This document shows positions 16,455-26,010 of a stretch of DNA of 64,000 nucleotides, one piece after another. The notes below the pieces were generated by a model. The model worked only from the letters and a program-made list of their open reading frames with translations. It made no database searches and was not told the DNA's origin. Position 1 is the stretch's first letter. Each line of letters begins with the position of its first letter. The translations under genes and the position numbers were made by a program. Source of the DNA: Pseudoclavibacter sp. Marseille-Q3772 (lineage in GTDB: Bacteria > Actinomycetota > Actinomycetes > Actinomycetales > Microbacteriaceae); contig NZ_OU745391.1 of NCBI RefSeq assembly GCF_916618895.1, positions 868,001 to 932,000 on the forward strand. Direction: 5' to 3'.

Positions 16455-17068
16455 CGATTCCCCTCCGGGGATACGATCGCGCCGTTTCGGGGAAGGAACC
16501 CGTCGAACGTCACCGGCACCGCTCGAGCGCGCTCGGGATCGGGGGCGTCCATTACCTGCAGGTGCAGATGCGGTTCGGTGCTGTTTCCCGTGTTGCCGCA
16601 GGCACCCACGTGTGCTCCGGTAGCGACTCGCTCGCCCACGCGGACGTCGATGCTGCCGTGCTTCAGGTGGCACAGCGCGACGAAGCGATCGGCCGTAGCC
16701 CGAATAACGACGTGGTTGCCAGCGAGCCCGAGCCAGCCACCAGCTCGCAGCCGCTTGGGCTGAGAACGCGCATAGCCAATCGAGGGGAAGCCACGGTACG
16801 CCACGTGATCGGGATAGTCATCAACGGCGCGCACCACTTCCCCCGAACACGGCGCGGTGATCGGGCGACCGAAACCGGCGAACCGTTCGGGCGGTTCGGG
16901 ACGGATGAGGCTTGCAATTCGAATCGGCGCGCTCACCCCGCGCGCATCCACCGGCGTGAAATCAATCGCGTAGCTGGAGGCAAGAGCGGTGGTGCCGTGG
17001 CTCGGGATGCGGTTGGCCGGTGAGTTCTGCACCAGCCAGGATCCGGAAAACGGATAGGCGAGATCCAT
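16451..17068 (-). CDS. M23-family (LytM/peptidase_M23) domain protein
   Basis: A 205-residue protein with a LytM-type metallopeptidase fold, from the ATG at 17068. The zinc-site half PHLHLQV and the preceding GACGNTGNST turn are clear. SSYAIDF matches the first His/Asp region with the His replaced, so catalytic competence is uncertain. No signal peptide is visible with this start. The hexamer TACCCT lies six bases upstream and supports it; the open frame to 17134 adds only 22 residues. Function could be cell-wall hydrolysis or a catalytically dead regulator. Confidence 0.75.
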   Translation of the reverse strand: MDLAYPFSGSWLVQNSPANRIPSHGTTALASSYAIDFTPVDARGVSAPIRIASLIRPEPPERFAGFGRPITAPCSGEVVRAVDDYPDHVAYRGFPSIGYARSQPKRLRAGGWLGLAGNHVVIRATADRFVALCHLKHGSIDVRVGERVATGAHVGACGNTGNSTEPHLHLQVMDAPDPERARAVPVTFDGFLPRNGAIVSPEGNR

Positions 17069-17193
17069 ACCGCCAGGGTAGCTGGCGCAGTTGACACCGC
17101 TCTGGCTTCCCGTGCTCAGCCGAAAACGCTTCAACCACGAACTCGAATCATGATGTAGGATCGTGTGGTTGCCGTTGGTATGCGCGGCAGCGT

Positions 17194-17270
17194 GGTGGGT
17201 GTAGCTCAGCTGGTAGAGCGCTTGGTTGTGGTCCAGGAGGTCGCGGGTTCAAGCCCCGTCACTCACCCCA
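17194..17270 (+). tRNA. tRNA-His (anticodon GTG)
   Basis: A 77-base gene including the extra 5' G typical of tRNA-His and an encoded CCA tail. The acceptor GTGGGTG pairs with CACTCAC, the D arm is AGCTCAGCTGGTAGAGC, the anticodon loop is TTGTGGT, and the T arm contains GGGTTCAAGCC. Confidence 0.96.
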
Positions 17271-17592
17271 CGATGTGGACCCCTACTCCCCTGTAAAACA
17301 CTGGGAAGTGGGGGTGCTTCGTTTCCTGTCCTGTTCTTCCGGGCTTGTTTTGGACTCATCTTGGGCACATCCACTCTCAACCTGCACTAACGGTTGGCCA
17401 TTGCACACCGCCCCATCCGACACTGTTAATTCACTTGCACTAAACCCACCCAACCAAAACAGGCTCAACGCAGAACACAACGTTGGAAAACCACACTAAA
17501 CCATGCGCAAGTGCAAAGTGCAACGGGATGAACAGGGGCGGGTGAAGCGGGGTGGAAGCAGGGGCGGGGTGCCGCGCCGCGGGCACCGGACG
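17271..17592. other. Intergenic region between tRNA-His and trhO
   Basis: About 320 bases without a credible gene. The first 45 bases hold a terminator-like hairpin. The remainder is a lower-GC stretch with many CACT/CAAC words, then a G-rich run just before the trhO promoter. A short ORF crossing it has unrelated composition and no ribosome site. Confidence 0.6.
17279..17315 (+). terminator. Terminator-like hairpin after tRNA-His
   Basis: ACCCCTACTCCC can pair with GGGAAGTGGGGGT (one G-T wobble and a one-base bulge) around a 12-base loop. GCTTCGTTTCC follows, with only a moderate T content. It is nine bases past the CCA end. Confidence 0.55.
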
Positions 17593-17598
17593 TAGAAT
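17593..17598 (+). promoter_or_regulatory. -10 hexamer of trhO, leaderless
   Basis: TAGAAT ends seven bases before the trhO ATG with no ribosome site between. It is one of the best matches to the recurring leaderless pattern in this window. Confidence 0.5.
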
Positions 17599-17605
17599 GG
17601 TCGCT

Positions 17606-18511
17606 ATGGCCACTCCGAAGATTCTCTTGTATTACGTCTTCACTCCGCTGGCCGACCCCGAAGCCATCCGCCTCTGGCAGCAACAACTGTGCGAGAGCCT
17701 TGGCCTGCGCGGACGCATCCTCGTCTCCCCGCACGGAATCAACGGGACTGTCGGCGGCGATGTTGTCGAATGCAAAAAGTATGTGCGCGCGCTTAAGCAG
17801 TACGCGCCGTTCAAGAACGTCGACATGAAGTGGTCCGAGGGAACCGGCCTTGACGACCAGGGATTTTCGCTCGACTTCCCGCGCCTGAGCGTGAAGGCAC
17901 GCAACGAGATTGTCGCGTTCGGCGCCCCGAACGAAGTCAAAGTTGACGAAAACGGCATCGTTGGCGGCGGCATCCACCTCAAGCCGCAAGAAGTGCACGA
18001 TCTGGTGGCAGCGAAACCGGATGCGGTGTTCTTCGACGGTCGCAACGCGTGTGAAGCGCAGGTTGGTCGCTTCCGCGGCGCCGTGGTCCCCGACACGGTC
18101 ACCACACACGACTTCATCCGCGAACTCGAATCCGGAAAGTACGACCACCTCAAAGACAAACCGGTCATCACTTACTGCACCGGCGGCGTTCGCTGCGAGA
18201 TCCTCTCGGCGCTGATGATCAACCGCGGGTTCAACGAGGTGTACCAGATCGACGGCGGCATCGTCCGTTACGGCGAGACATTCGGCGATGACGGACTGTG
18301 GGATGGTGAGCTCACAGTGTTCGACGGCCGCGAGTCAATGCCGCTGGGCACGAACCCAAAGATCATCGGCGCGTGCGTGAACTGCGGCAGCGCATGCTCG
18401 CGCTTGCAGAACTGCGCCGAGGTCAGCTGCCCGCAGCGGCTCGTCGTGTGCCCCGAGTGCGCCGAACGCCAGCCGCTATGTGACCGGCATCCAGCAACCG
18501 CCGCGGCCTAA
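17606..18511 (+). CDS. trhO: tRNA uridine(34) hydroxylase, rhodanese family (TrhO/YceA)
   Basis: Oxygen-dependent hydroxylase forming 5-hydroxyuridine at tRNA position 34. The protein has 301 residues. An N-terminal ferredoxin-like domain ([24 protein letters not shown]) is followed by a rhodanese domain with active-site loop CTGGVRCE (catalytic Cys 191). A C-terminal Cys-rich zinc-like tail carries CVNC, CSRLQNC and CPEC. The family-typical start [12 protein letters not shown] fixes the ATG at 17606; the open frame to 17552 is spurious. The zincin gene follows after eight bases. Confidence 0.94.
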   Translation: MATPKILLYYVFTPLADPEAIRLWQQQLCESLGLRGRILVSPHGINGTVGGDVVECKKYVRALKQYAPFKNVDMKWSEGTGLDDQGFSLDFPRLSVKARNEIVAFGAPNEVKVDENGIVGGGIHLKPQEVHDLVAAKPDAVFFDGRNACEAQVGRFRGAVVPDTVTTHDFIRELESGKYDHLKDKPVITYCTGGVRCEILSALMINRGFNEVYQIDGGIVRYGETFGDDGLWDGELTVFDGRESMPLGTNPKIIGACVNCGSACSRLQNCAEVSCPQRLVVCPECAERQPLCDRHPATAAA

Positions 18512-18519
18512 CCGACACA

Positions 18520-18915
18520 ATGACCGCCCCCAGCGACGAAGAACAACGGCCGCTCGCATCCGAACCACTCACGATGTCGGTCGAGGACTTCGAGCAGCTG
18601 GTCACAGAAGAGTTGGATGCGCTACCGGATGAGATCGTCGACGGTTTAGAGAACCTGGTGTTCGTCGTCGAGGACCGCTGCGAGAACGGTTCGCTGGATG
18701 TGCTCGGCGTGTACGAGGGCTTCGACCTCACCGAGCGCGGTAACTATGATTTCGCGCCGCTCCCCGACCGTATTGTGCTGTTTCGCGAAGCCCTCTTAGC
18801 TATTTGCGAAACCGAGCAGGACCTACGAGATGAGGTGCACATCACGCTCGTGCACGAGATTGCGCACTACTACGGAATCGACGACACCCAGCTCCACGAA
18901 CTCGGCTGGGCCTAG
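18520..18915 (+). CDS. Zincin-like metallopeptidase family protein
   Basis: A 131-residue acidic cytoplasmic protein of the Zincin_1/DUF1025 family. The zinc motif HEIAHYYGID (HExxH plus downstream Asp) lies near residues 114-123, and the conserved block LPDRIVLFREAL precedes it. Substrate and activity are unknown in the family, and many members are small single-domain proteins like this. It is eight bases behind trhO. Confidence 0.88.
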   Translation: MTAPSDEEQRPLASEPLTMSVEDFEQLVTEELDALPDEIVDGLENLVFVVEDRCENGSLDVLGVYEGFDLTERGNYDFAPLPDRIVLFREALLAICETEQDLRDEVHITLVHEIAHYYGIDDTQLHELGWA

Positions 18916-19063
18916 TCGCTAGCAAACGACGCTTAACCGCTGCGCAACTCGAGGTTGCCTGCCATTTACCCGCCATCGGCGTGTCATTTACTCGCGGCTT
19001 ATAGCCAGGTAGGGCATACGTTTTCGCCTGAAACAACGAGTGTTTCGATTATTTGGAGTTCGA

Positions 19064-22000
19064 ATGCCTACGGCGCGCACCAGTACCCGACCGAATCCGA
19101 CCCGCTACTTCCTTGCCGTAACGATTGGGCTACTCACCGCCCTACTCTCCGGGGTAAGCCCGCTACAGGCTGCACCGGCTCCGACGAGCTGGATGCCGGA
19201 CCAGCTCGATGCCTGGCCCGCGATCACCAAGCGTGAGGCGACGGCACCCGTGCAACTCACCAACGGTGTCGAATACTCCGAGGAGGTCATCGATTCGGTC
19301 GAAGGCCACCAGCCGATCAACATCCTGACGGCCGACACAACCAACCCGAACGTTGCGGTGGCGACCGTCAGCTCGCATGACCGCGTCATCGACCCGGAGA
19401 ACGAAGCCGTATCCTCCATGGCGAACCGAACCGGCGCAATTGCGGGCGTTAACGGCGGGTACTTCCGCATCCACGCCTCGGGCCAGCCAAATATGGGCCA
19501 CATCTACGACGGTGAAATCTGGAAGAGCCCGGCAGGCAACCAGGAGGGAACATTCTCAGTTCTCGACGACGGTTCCATCGTTATCGGTAAACAGGAATTC
19601 TCCGGCACCATCACCGCAGCAAACGACGAGCACCCACTCGATTCCATCAACTGGGTCGACCGCGCGGCCGATGACCAGATCACCCTGGTGACGCCCCGTC
19701 TCGGTGAGGTTGCAGCAGCATGGATGGCAGGAGAAAAGACCGTTGCGCTCGGTACATCCTCCGACGGCGGCAAGACAATCACCATTAACGAAGTCCGTAC
19801 CGTAACCTCGCTCGAACAGCTTCCGGACAACACCTATGGCCTCATGGCGGGCGACGCCAATAGCGCAGGAGCGGCTTGGCTCAAGGCGAATGCCACCGAG
19901 AACTCAACGATCACGACAACTTCAGAAATCGCGCCGAATAACAACATCGAGCACATGATTCAGGGCCCGGGGCGCATCCTGCAGGATGGCCGGGTCTTCG
20001 ATGACCCGAACCACCAGATGCCTAACCCCAAGAAGGCACACCCTGAAACGGCTGCTGGAATCGACGAAAACGGCAAGCTCGTACTCATCACCTTTGACGG
20101 CGGCCAGTCAGCGGATGCGGCGCTCGGCGTGAACTGGAAGCACGTCGCGTCGTACCTGAAGTCGATCGGTATTCGGGATGCGGTACTGCTCGATGGCGGC
20201 GGGTCCACCACCATGGTTACCCGCGTTCCGGGCGATAGTGAGACAACCATTGCAAACAACCCTGCTACTGGTGGGGATGAACGCCCCGTTTCAGACGGAA
20301 TCTTCCTGTACAGCACGGCAACCGAAACAGGTCCGACCGCATCCGTTCACATCAACGGCGGCCAGCCACTCCAGGCAGCAGCTGGCGCAGACCTTCCACT
20401 TCCGGCATTCGCCACGGACAGCAATGGGAATCCAACCAATGATGAGGTCAGCGTCACGGTCTCCCCGGAATCGCTCGGTACCTGGCAGGACGGAACATTC
20501 ACTGCGGAGGAAGCCGGCACCGGAACAATTTCCGCAACAGCAAATGGCGTCACCGAGACGATCGATGTCGAGGTAATCAGCGATTTTGACAGCCTCGAAA
20601 TCACCCCGGCTAGTCCTCGCGTTAACAATGGTAGAGAAGAGCAGCTCTCCCTTGTCGGAATTAAGGGCGATCAGGAGGTCACGCTCCCGTCTCGTTCAGT
20701 GAAGTGGTCGATCGACAAGGATGAGCTCGGCGCCATTAGTGAAGATGGCGTCTACACCGCCACCGAGGAGGGCGCAGGAGTCGTAACAGTAACGGCGAAA
20801 CTCGGTGATGAAGAGGTCACGACGCAGATCAGCTCGGGTTCGACCTACGAAACCATGTTCGTCGCTGACGACCCCGCTAAGTTCAAGACCGAGCCCAAGG
20901 ATGGGGCAACGACTACACCCGAAAGCGGATTCCGCTCGTCAGACGACGTTCCAGAAGGTTCTGACCAGTCAGCAAGCATCAGCTTCGACTTCTCCTTCCC
21001 CAACAGCCCGAACCAACATTCGGTGACGATTCTCCCCGACGGAGACACCAGTTTCGAAGTTCCGCAACGCGATGGTGTTGCGCCTGAGTTCGTCTATGTG
21101 ACGCTCAAGATTGAGAACGACGCTGAGAACCCACAGCCGGCATGGTTGGTGAGCAACTTGGTTGATGCTAACGGCCAGGTGCAGGCATTGTGGTCGGAGA
21201 TCAGCCCGGCCCAGTACAACAAGTGGATCACCCTACGCAAGAAAGTGCGCTGGGGGAAACTGACCGAGTATCCCCTGCACTTCAGCAACTTCCGCTGGGT
21301 GGGTCAGAATGCGCAGGATGCAAGCACGGGCACGTTCACGCTCGCCAAGGCAGAACTGAGCTACCCGCCCAGTGCTGTCGAAGACGACTACGAGCCCATC
21401 GCATCCGGTAACCCGGACTGGCTTCAGTACGAAAACAGCACCGAAGCTTTCCGCCCCGGCGGCACCACCTACATCATGGGCGACGACGGTCACCTCATCG
21501 CCACACAACCGAATTCGTCGAGTGCGGTGAACGTCGACAATATGATCAAGCGCACCAAGGGTGAGTCGTATACCAGCCAGGCCGGGCAAACCGTGGCCCC
21601 GTTGACGGCGGAAGGCAACCCGGAAATTGCGGTGAGCCTCGGTGATATCTCAGATACCGGGACAGTGGAGGACCTGACGTTTGCGAAGGAGAAGTGGGAA
21701 GGCTTTGGTGTTCCCCTCTACGACGTAGTCGGTAACCACGAAATCAGCCAGGGCAACCTTCCGGCGAACGAGAACTTCTACAACGTGTTCGGACAAGACA
21801 CCCACTTCAGTTTCGTTGAGGGTGACTCCACCTTCATCTCTGTGGACAGTTCCGCAGGGGGTGTCTTGCGCAGTCAGTCTCAGCAGGTGCCAGATGAGGA
21901 CCAGTACGAGTGGCTAATCAACGAGCTGGAATCTGCAACTACCAACACAATATTCGTGGCCACGCACTGGCCGGCTTATGACCCGCTGCCGAACAAATCC

Positions 22001-22894
22001 AATCAGTTCCAGAACCGGTGGGAAGCGCAGCAATACCTGCAAATCGTTGACAACTACAAGCAGGCTCACCCAGAGAAGCGTGTGGTGATGTTCTACGGTC
22101 ACTCGCGCGGGTTTGCTAGCCAGTTCATTGACCCGAAGGGCCGTCCAGGAACCTCAACAACCGGCATCCCACAATTCACGATTGCGGATATCGGTACTCC
22201 CCCGTATGCGGCTCCGGACAAGGGTGGCTTCTACCACTTCGCGCTATTCCACGTGAACCCCGATGGAACCGTTCAGTACACGGTTGAGCCGCTGCTGCAG
22301 TCCGTGGAAATTGATCAGGGCGATAAGCGCGGAGTCGTTGACGGCCGTTCAACCAACACCGACCCGAAGCCGCTGGTCGCCGGAGAGACCAGGACGTACA
22401 CGGCAACGGCGATCAACACCGCCGGGGAGGGTGACAAGAACCCGCCGGTGATGCCGGTGCAATCGCCGCTGTCGCACGTTTGGGAAAGCTCAGATCCGCA
22501 GATCGCGACTGTAGATCCGACAACCGGCGAAGTAACGGCAGTTGCTGAGGGTGAGGTCACCATTTCTGTGACGACGGGTGGAATTACCGCGCAGGTCACA
22601 CTTGCAGTACAAAACCCTGACTCCGACACACCTCCCGCCGACGGTGGAGATGACCCCGAACGACCCGACACGCCAGGCGAACCGGGTGATGCTGAGGGCG
22701 GCGAGGACTCGACACCGGCGACACCGATCCCCGGGCAGGACGACGCGGAATCGAATCCAGAAGCGGGTGACGGCGAGCTCGCCGGAACCGGTGCTGAGGT
22801 CGTGCCACCGTTACTGATCACCGGAGCACTCGCGGCGACAGGGTTGTGGCTCGTGCTCGCGCGACGCCGACCGGATGTGACGAGCAGCGAGTAG
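19064..22894 (+). CDS. Wall-anchored phosphodiester glycosidase / metallophosphoesterase, 1276 residues
   Basis: Large secreted multidomain protein. A signal peptide covers about residues 1-40. An NAGPA (phosphodiester glycosidase) domain spans about 110-410, with GVNGGYFR near 130 and LLDGGGSTTM near 377. Two bacterial Ig-like stretches and a beta-rich region follow. A calcineurin-like phosphoesterase spans about 800-1100 with GDISD, GNHE (890), THWP and GHSR, where the usual GHxH ends in Arg. Then come a BIG2-type domain, an acidic Pro/Gly-rich wall spanner and LAGTG at 1239, a membrane helix and RRR. LAxTG is the sorting signal of class E sortases, so it should be covalently wall-linked. 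GGAG lies five bases before the ATG. Likely targets are surface phosphodiester-linked glycans, which is inference. Confidence 0.85.
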   Translation: MPTARTSTRPNPTRYFLAVTIGLLTALLSGVSPLQAAPAPTSWMPDQLDAWPAITKREATAPVQLTNGVEYSEEVIDSVEGHQPINILTADTTNPNVAVATVSSHDRVIDPENEAVSSMANRTGAIAGVNGGYFRIHASGQPNMGHIYDGEIWKSPAGNQEGTFSVLDDGSIVIGKQEFSGTITAANDEHPLDSINWVDRAADDQITLVTPRLGEVAAAWMAGEKTVALGTSSDGGKTITINEVRTVTSLEQLPDNTYGLMAGDANSAGAAWLKANATENSTITTTSEIAPNNNIEHMIQGPGRILQDGRVFDDPNHQMPNPKKAHPETAAGIDENGKLVLITFDGGQSADAALGVNWKHVASYLKSIGIRDAVLLDGGGSTTMVTRVPGDSETTIANNPATGGDERPVSDGIFLYSTATETGPTASVHINGGQPLQAAAGADLPLPAFATDSNGNPTNDEVSVTVSPESLGTWQDGTFTAEEAGTGTISATANGVTETIDVEVISDFDSLEITPASPRVNNGREEQLSLVGIKGDQEVTLPSRSVKWSIDKDELGAISEDGVYTATEEGAGVVTVTAKLGDEEVTTQISSGSTYETMFVADDPAKFKTEPKDGATTTPESGFRSSDDVPEGSDQSASISFDFSFPNSPNQHSVTILPDGDTSFEVPQRDGVAPEFVYVTLKIENDAENPQPAWLVSNLVDANGQVQALWSEISPAQYNKWITLRKKVRWGKLTEYPLHFSNFRWVGQNAQDASTGTFTLAKAELSYPPSAVEDDYEPIASGNPDWLQYENSTEAFRPGGTTYIMGDDGHLIATQPNSSSAVNVDNMIKRTKGESYTSQAGQTVAPLTAEGNPEIAVSLGDISDTGTVEDLTFAKEKWEGFGVPLYDVVGNHEISQGNLPANENFYNVFGQDTHFSFVEGDSTFISVDSSAGGVLRSQSQQVPDEDQYEWLINELESATTNTIFVATHWPAYDPLPNKSNQFQNRWEAQQYLQIVDNYKQAHPEKRVVMFYGHSRGFASQFIDPKGRPGTSTTGIPQFTIADIGTPPYAAPDKGGFYHFALFHVNPDGTVQYTVEPLLQSVEIDQGDKRGVVDGRSTNTDPKPLVAGETRTYTATAINTAGEGDKNPPVMPVQSPLSHVWESSDPQIATVDPTTGEVTAVAEGEVTISVTTGGITAQVTLAVQNPDSDTPPADGGDDPERPDTPGEPGDAEGGEDSTPATPIPGQDDAESNPEAGDGELAGTGAEVVPPLLITGALAATGLWLVLARRRPDVTSSE

Positions 22895-22905
22895 CGCCAA
22901 GCACG

Positions 22906-23508
22906 TCAGGCAGGTATCTGCGGTTGCGGCCACCCGCAAGCGCGGATACCTGCCGTAATCGTCGCCAGATCGGTATCGGTGCCATAGCGCAGGTCCGCAA
23001 GGGCAGGGCTATTTTCATCCCGGTAGAACGCCTCTTCTTGCTGTGCCCAGCCTGCCCACCACGCATCGTCTCCATCTCGGGTAGTGGCGCGCTCACGGCG
23101 CAACAGCTCGGGCGCATCCAGCCACACCGCCACGTCGACTAGCGGCCTGCTTGCTCGCGAGATGGCACCGCATCCCTCAACGACGATGAGCCCGGGCACA
23201 ATCTCACGCCCCGCCGCCCAGCACCCTGCGTGCCAATCCCACCGCGGCGGCGTTACCCGCTGCCCGGATCGCAGCGGCGCGAGCACCTCGTTCGCGAGCG
23301 TCATCGCCCCCGTACGCAGCCCGTGCCAGCCGGGATACAAATCCTCGACGTGCACGAGCTGCGCTCCCACGGCGACAGCAAGCGTGCGCGCAAGGGTCGA
23401 CTTACCCGCACCCGAGCGCCCGTCGATGGCGAGGATGCGGGTAGTCAGTCGCGTAGACGTTAGCGGCGCTTCTTCTTCAAGGCCTTGATGATGCGCGGGA
23501 GCGCCCAC
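22906..23508 (-). CDS. P-loop kinase-like protein (uridine-kinase/AAA type)
   Basis: A 200-residue nucleotide-binding protein. Walker A DGRSGAGKST is at about 30-39. A DLYPGWHG block resembles the substrate loop of uridine kinase-like proteins, and VVEGCGAIS follows. An Arg-rich lid RRERATTRDGD precedes a Trp-rich C-terminus. The only usable start in frame is the GTG at 23508, which overlaps the upstream membrane-protein gene by 49 bases, so translation is probably coupled. The phosphate acceptor is unknown. It converges on the 1276-residue gene. Confidence 0.78.
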   Translation of the reverse strand: MGAPAHHQGLEEEAPLTSTRLTTRILAIDGRSGAGKSTLARTLAVAVGAQLVHVEDLYPGWHGLRTGAMTLANEVLAPLRSGQRVTPPRWDWHAGCWAAGREIVPGLIVVEGCGAISRASRPLVDVAVWLDAPELLRRERATTRDGDDAWWAGWAQQEEAFYRDENSPALADLRYGTDTDLATITAGIRACGWPQPQIPA

Positions 23509-23666
23509 CCGGTGACTAGACCCAGCGGTGTGAGCACAGCAAGCAGCGCAACCACGTTCGGGTAGAACCGCGGGCCCTCGGCTTCGTCAACCATGTGCCC
23601 CAGCGGCAGGACAACATCGCCGGCCTTGAATTCGATCAGACGTGCATCGTCGTTCTTGGTGTTCAT
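23460..23666 (-). CDS. Small single-span membrane protein
   Basis: A 68-residue protein. A hydrophilic N-terminal half (NDDARLIEFKAGDVVLPLGHMVDEAEG) is followed by a membrane helix NVVALLAVLTPLGLVTGWALP and the basic tail RIIKALKKKRR. Topology would put the Lys/Arg tail in the cytoplasm. The ATG at 23666 has only a weak ribosome site; a frame extension to 23720 looks spurious. It overlaps the kinase-like gene by 49 bases. The function is unknown. Confidence 0.6.
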   Translation of the reverse strand: MNTKNDDARLIEFKAGDVVLPLGHMVDEAEGPRFYPNVVALLAVLTPLGLVTGWALPRIIKALKKKRR

Positions 23667-23778
23667 ACTGAAAACCGTAGGCACTCCACCTGCCCGCCGC
23701 CTGGATAAGTGCTGCGCCACATCCGCAGTTCAACCCGTGCGTTAATCGCAAATTCAGTTGCGCAGCAACTACGCCACG

Positions 23779-23784
23779 TATGGT
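23779..23784 (+). promoter_or_regulatory. -10 hexamer of the glgX-treY-treZ operon, leaderless
   Basis: TATGGT ends six bases before the GTG of glgX. This favours the GTG at 23791 over the TTG at 23758. Confidence 0.4.
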
Positions 23785-23790
23785 TACGGC

Positions 23791-26001
23791 GTGACTGACA
23801 CTATTCAGAGCTGGCCCGGAACCCCGTACCCACTAGGCGCGACCTACGACGGATCGGGAACAAACTTCGCAATCTTCTCGGAAGGCGCAGAACTCGTCGA
23901 GTTATGCCTCTTCGACGATGACAACAACGAAACTCGAGTGCGACTCTTCGAACAGGATGCATTCGTTTGGCACTGTTATCTCCCTAAGGTTGGCCCTGGG
24001 CAGCGGTACGGGTACCGCATCCACGGCCCCTACGACCCCGCCAATGGACAGCGCTTCAACCCGTCGAAGCTGCTCATTGACCCCTACGCCAAATCAATCG
24101 AAGGCAATATCAAGTGGGGGCAGTCCGTCTTTAGCTACAACTTCGGCGATCCCGACTCCCACAACGACGAGGACTCCGCCGCAGACATGCCAAAGGGTGT
24201 GGTCATCAACCCGTTCTTTGACTGGACCGGCGACCGCCATCCCCGCGTCCCCTACGCCGACTCACTGATCTACGAGGCGCACGTCAAGGGACTCACCGCA
24301 ACACACCCCGATGTCCCCGAAGACCTGCGCGGCACCTACGCCGGCGTAGCCCACCCTGCAGTCATCAGCCACCTAAAGAACCTCGGCGTGACCGCTATCG
24401 AGCTCATGCCGGTGCACGAGTTCATCCACGACTCAACCCTTGAAGAAAAGGGTCTGCGCAACTACTGGGGCTACAACACCCTCAACTTCTTCTCCCCGCA
24501 CGGCGACTACTCGGCCGCCGGTGACGCTGGCGAGCAGGTGCAAGAGTTCAAGGCCATGGTGAAGACTCTGCACGCCAACGACATCGAGGTGATCCTGGAC
24601 GTCGTCTACAACCACACCGCCGAGGGCAACCACATGGGCCCGACGCTCTCCTTCCGCGGTATCGACAACCAGGCGTACTACCGACTCGAAGAAGATCAGC
24701 GCTTCTACACCGACTACACCGGCACCGGTAACTCGCTCAATATGCGCCACCCGCACTCGCTGCAGCTGATCATGGACTCGCTGCGCTACTGGGTGACCGA
24801 GATGCACGTCGATGGCTTCCGCTTCGACCTCGCATCCACACTCGCGCGCGAGCTGCACGATGTCGACCGACTCTCGACGTTCTTCGACCTCGTTCAACAG
24901 GACCCGATCGTTTCGCAGGCAAAGCTCATTGCCGAGCCTTGGGATGTGGGCCCCGGCGGGTACCAGGTCGGTAACTTCCCGCCGCTGTGGACGGAATGGA
25001 ACGGCAAGTACCGCGATACCGTCCGTGACTTCTGGCGGGGCGAGCCCTCCACCCTCGGCGAGTTCGCGACCCGCATTACCGGGTCGAGCGATCTGTACGA
25101 ACGCAGCGGCCGACGCCCGGTCGCATCCATCAACTTTGTCACCGCCCACGACGGCTTCACGCTGCGCGACCTCGTCAGCTACAACGAGAAGCACAATGAT
25201 GCCAACGGTGAAGATGGCCGCGATGGTGAAAGCCACAACCGCTCCTGGAACTGCGGTGCCGAAGGGTCAACCGACGACGCCCAGATCAACGCGCTGCGAG
25301 CTCGCCAACAGCGCAACTTCATCGCCACGATGATGCTCTCGCAGGGCGTGCCGATGCTGCTGCACGGTGACGAACTCGGCCGCACGCAGCAGGGCAATAA
25401 CAACACCTACGCGCAGGACACCGAGCTCAGCTGGATCGACTGGGAGAACGCCGACGAACACCTGCTCGAGTTCACTCGCGCACTCGCGAGCCTGCGTCAC
25501 GAGCACCCCACCTTCCGCCGCCGCCACTTCTTCAGCGGCCGCATCGCCAAGCGCGGCGAGGGCGAAGGGCTCCCCGATGTCGTGTGGCTGTCCACTGACG
25601 GTTCACAGATGGAGAGCGAGGACTGGAACGAAGCGTTCGTTCGCGCGATGGGCTACTTCCTCAATGGGGATGCGATCCCCGGTCGCGACCAGTGGGGCGA
25701 GCGCATCACCGACAAGAGCTTCCTCATCTACTTCAACGCCTCCACGAATGATGTCGACGTCACCCTGCCATCTCAGGAGATCCACATGACCTGGGATGCG
25801 GTCGTCAACACCGCGGGGATGGCAGAACAGCATCAGTACGGCCCTGGCGAGTCGTTCGTTATGCACCCCCACTCGATGATCGTGCTGCGTGAGGCCGAAC
25901 AGCCCGACGACGATGCCGAAGGCTCGGTCGACACCACCGTGCTCGCTCCCGCAATGAAGTCGGTCGCGACTTCACCAACCGAACAGACCGCGATGTCTTA
26001 G
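23791..26001 (+). CDS. glgX: Glycogen debranching enzyme GlgX (TreX), first copy
   Basis: GH13 isoamylase-type enzyme hydrolysing alpha-1,6 branches of glycogen, 736 residues. An N-terminal CBM48 domain (GATYDGSGTNFAIFSEGAE) is followed by the catalytic barrel: DVVYNHTAEGN, GFRFDLAS with nucleophile Asp 346, LIAEPWD with acid/base Glu 382, and TAHDGFTLRDLVSYN. The C-terminus carries a low-complexity acidic tail. It heads a tight operon with treY (nine bases) and treZ, so it acts as TreX, supplying linear maltodextrins for trehalose synthesis. A second GlgX is at 51928. The GTG start is preferred because a -10 hexamer lies six bases upstream. Confidence 0.94.
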   Translation: MTDTIQSWPGTPYPLGATYDGSGTNFAIFSEGAELVELCLFDDDNNETRVRLFEQDAFVWHCYLPKVGPGQRYGYRIHGPYDPANGQRFNPSKLLIDPYAKSIEGNIKWGQSVFSYNFGDPDSHNDEDSAADMPKGVVINPFFDWTGDRHPRVPYADSLIYEAHVKGLTATHPDVPEDLRGTYAGVAHPAVISHLKNLGVTAIELMPVHEFIHDSTLEEKGLRNYWGYNTLNFFSPHGDYSAAGDAGEQVQEFKAMVKTLHANDIEVILDVVYNHTAEGNHMGPTLSFRGIDNQAYYRLEEDQRFYTDYTGTGNSLNMRHPHSLQLIMDSLRYWVTEMHVDGFRFDLASTLARELHDVDRLSTFFDLVQQDPIVSQAKLIAEPWDVGPGGYQVGNFPPLWTEWNGKYRDTVRDFWRGEPSTLGEFATRITGSSDLYERSGRRPVASINFVTAHDGFTLRDLVSYNEKHNDANGEDGRDGESHNRSWNCGAEGSTDDAQINALRARQQRNFIATMMLSQGVPMLLHGDELGRTQQGNNNTYAQDTELSWIDWENADEHLLEFTRALASLRHEHPTFRRRHFFSGRIAKRGEGEGLPDVVWLSTDGSQMESEDWNEAFVRAMGYFLNGDAIPGRDQWGERITDKSFLIYFNASTNDVDVTLPSQEIHMTWDAVVNTAGMAEQHQYGPGESFVMHPHSMIVLREAEQPDDDAEGSVDTTVLAPAMKSVATSPTEQTAMS

Positions 26002-26010
26002 GACCAAACG

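Noticed and set aside
17275-17499. Short ORF downstream of tRNA-His
   Set aside because: It has no ribosome site and no recognisable domain, and it begins inside a terminator-like hairpin.
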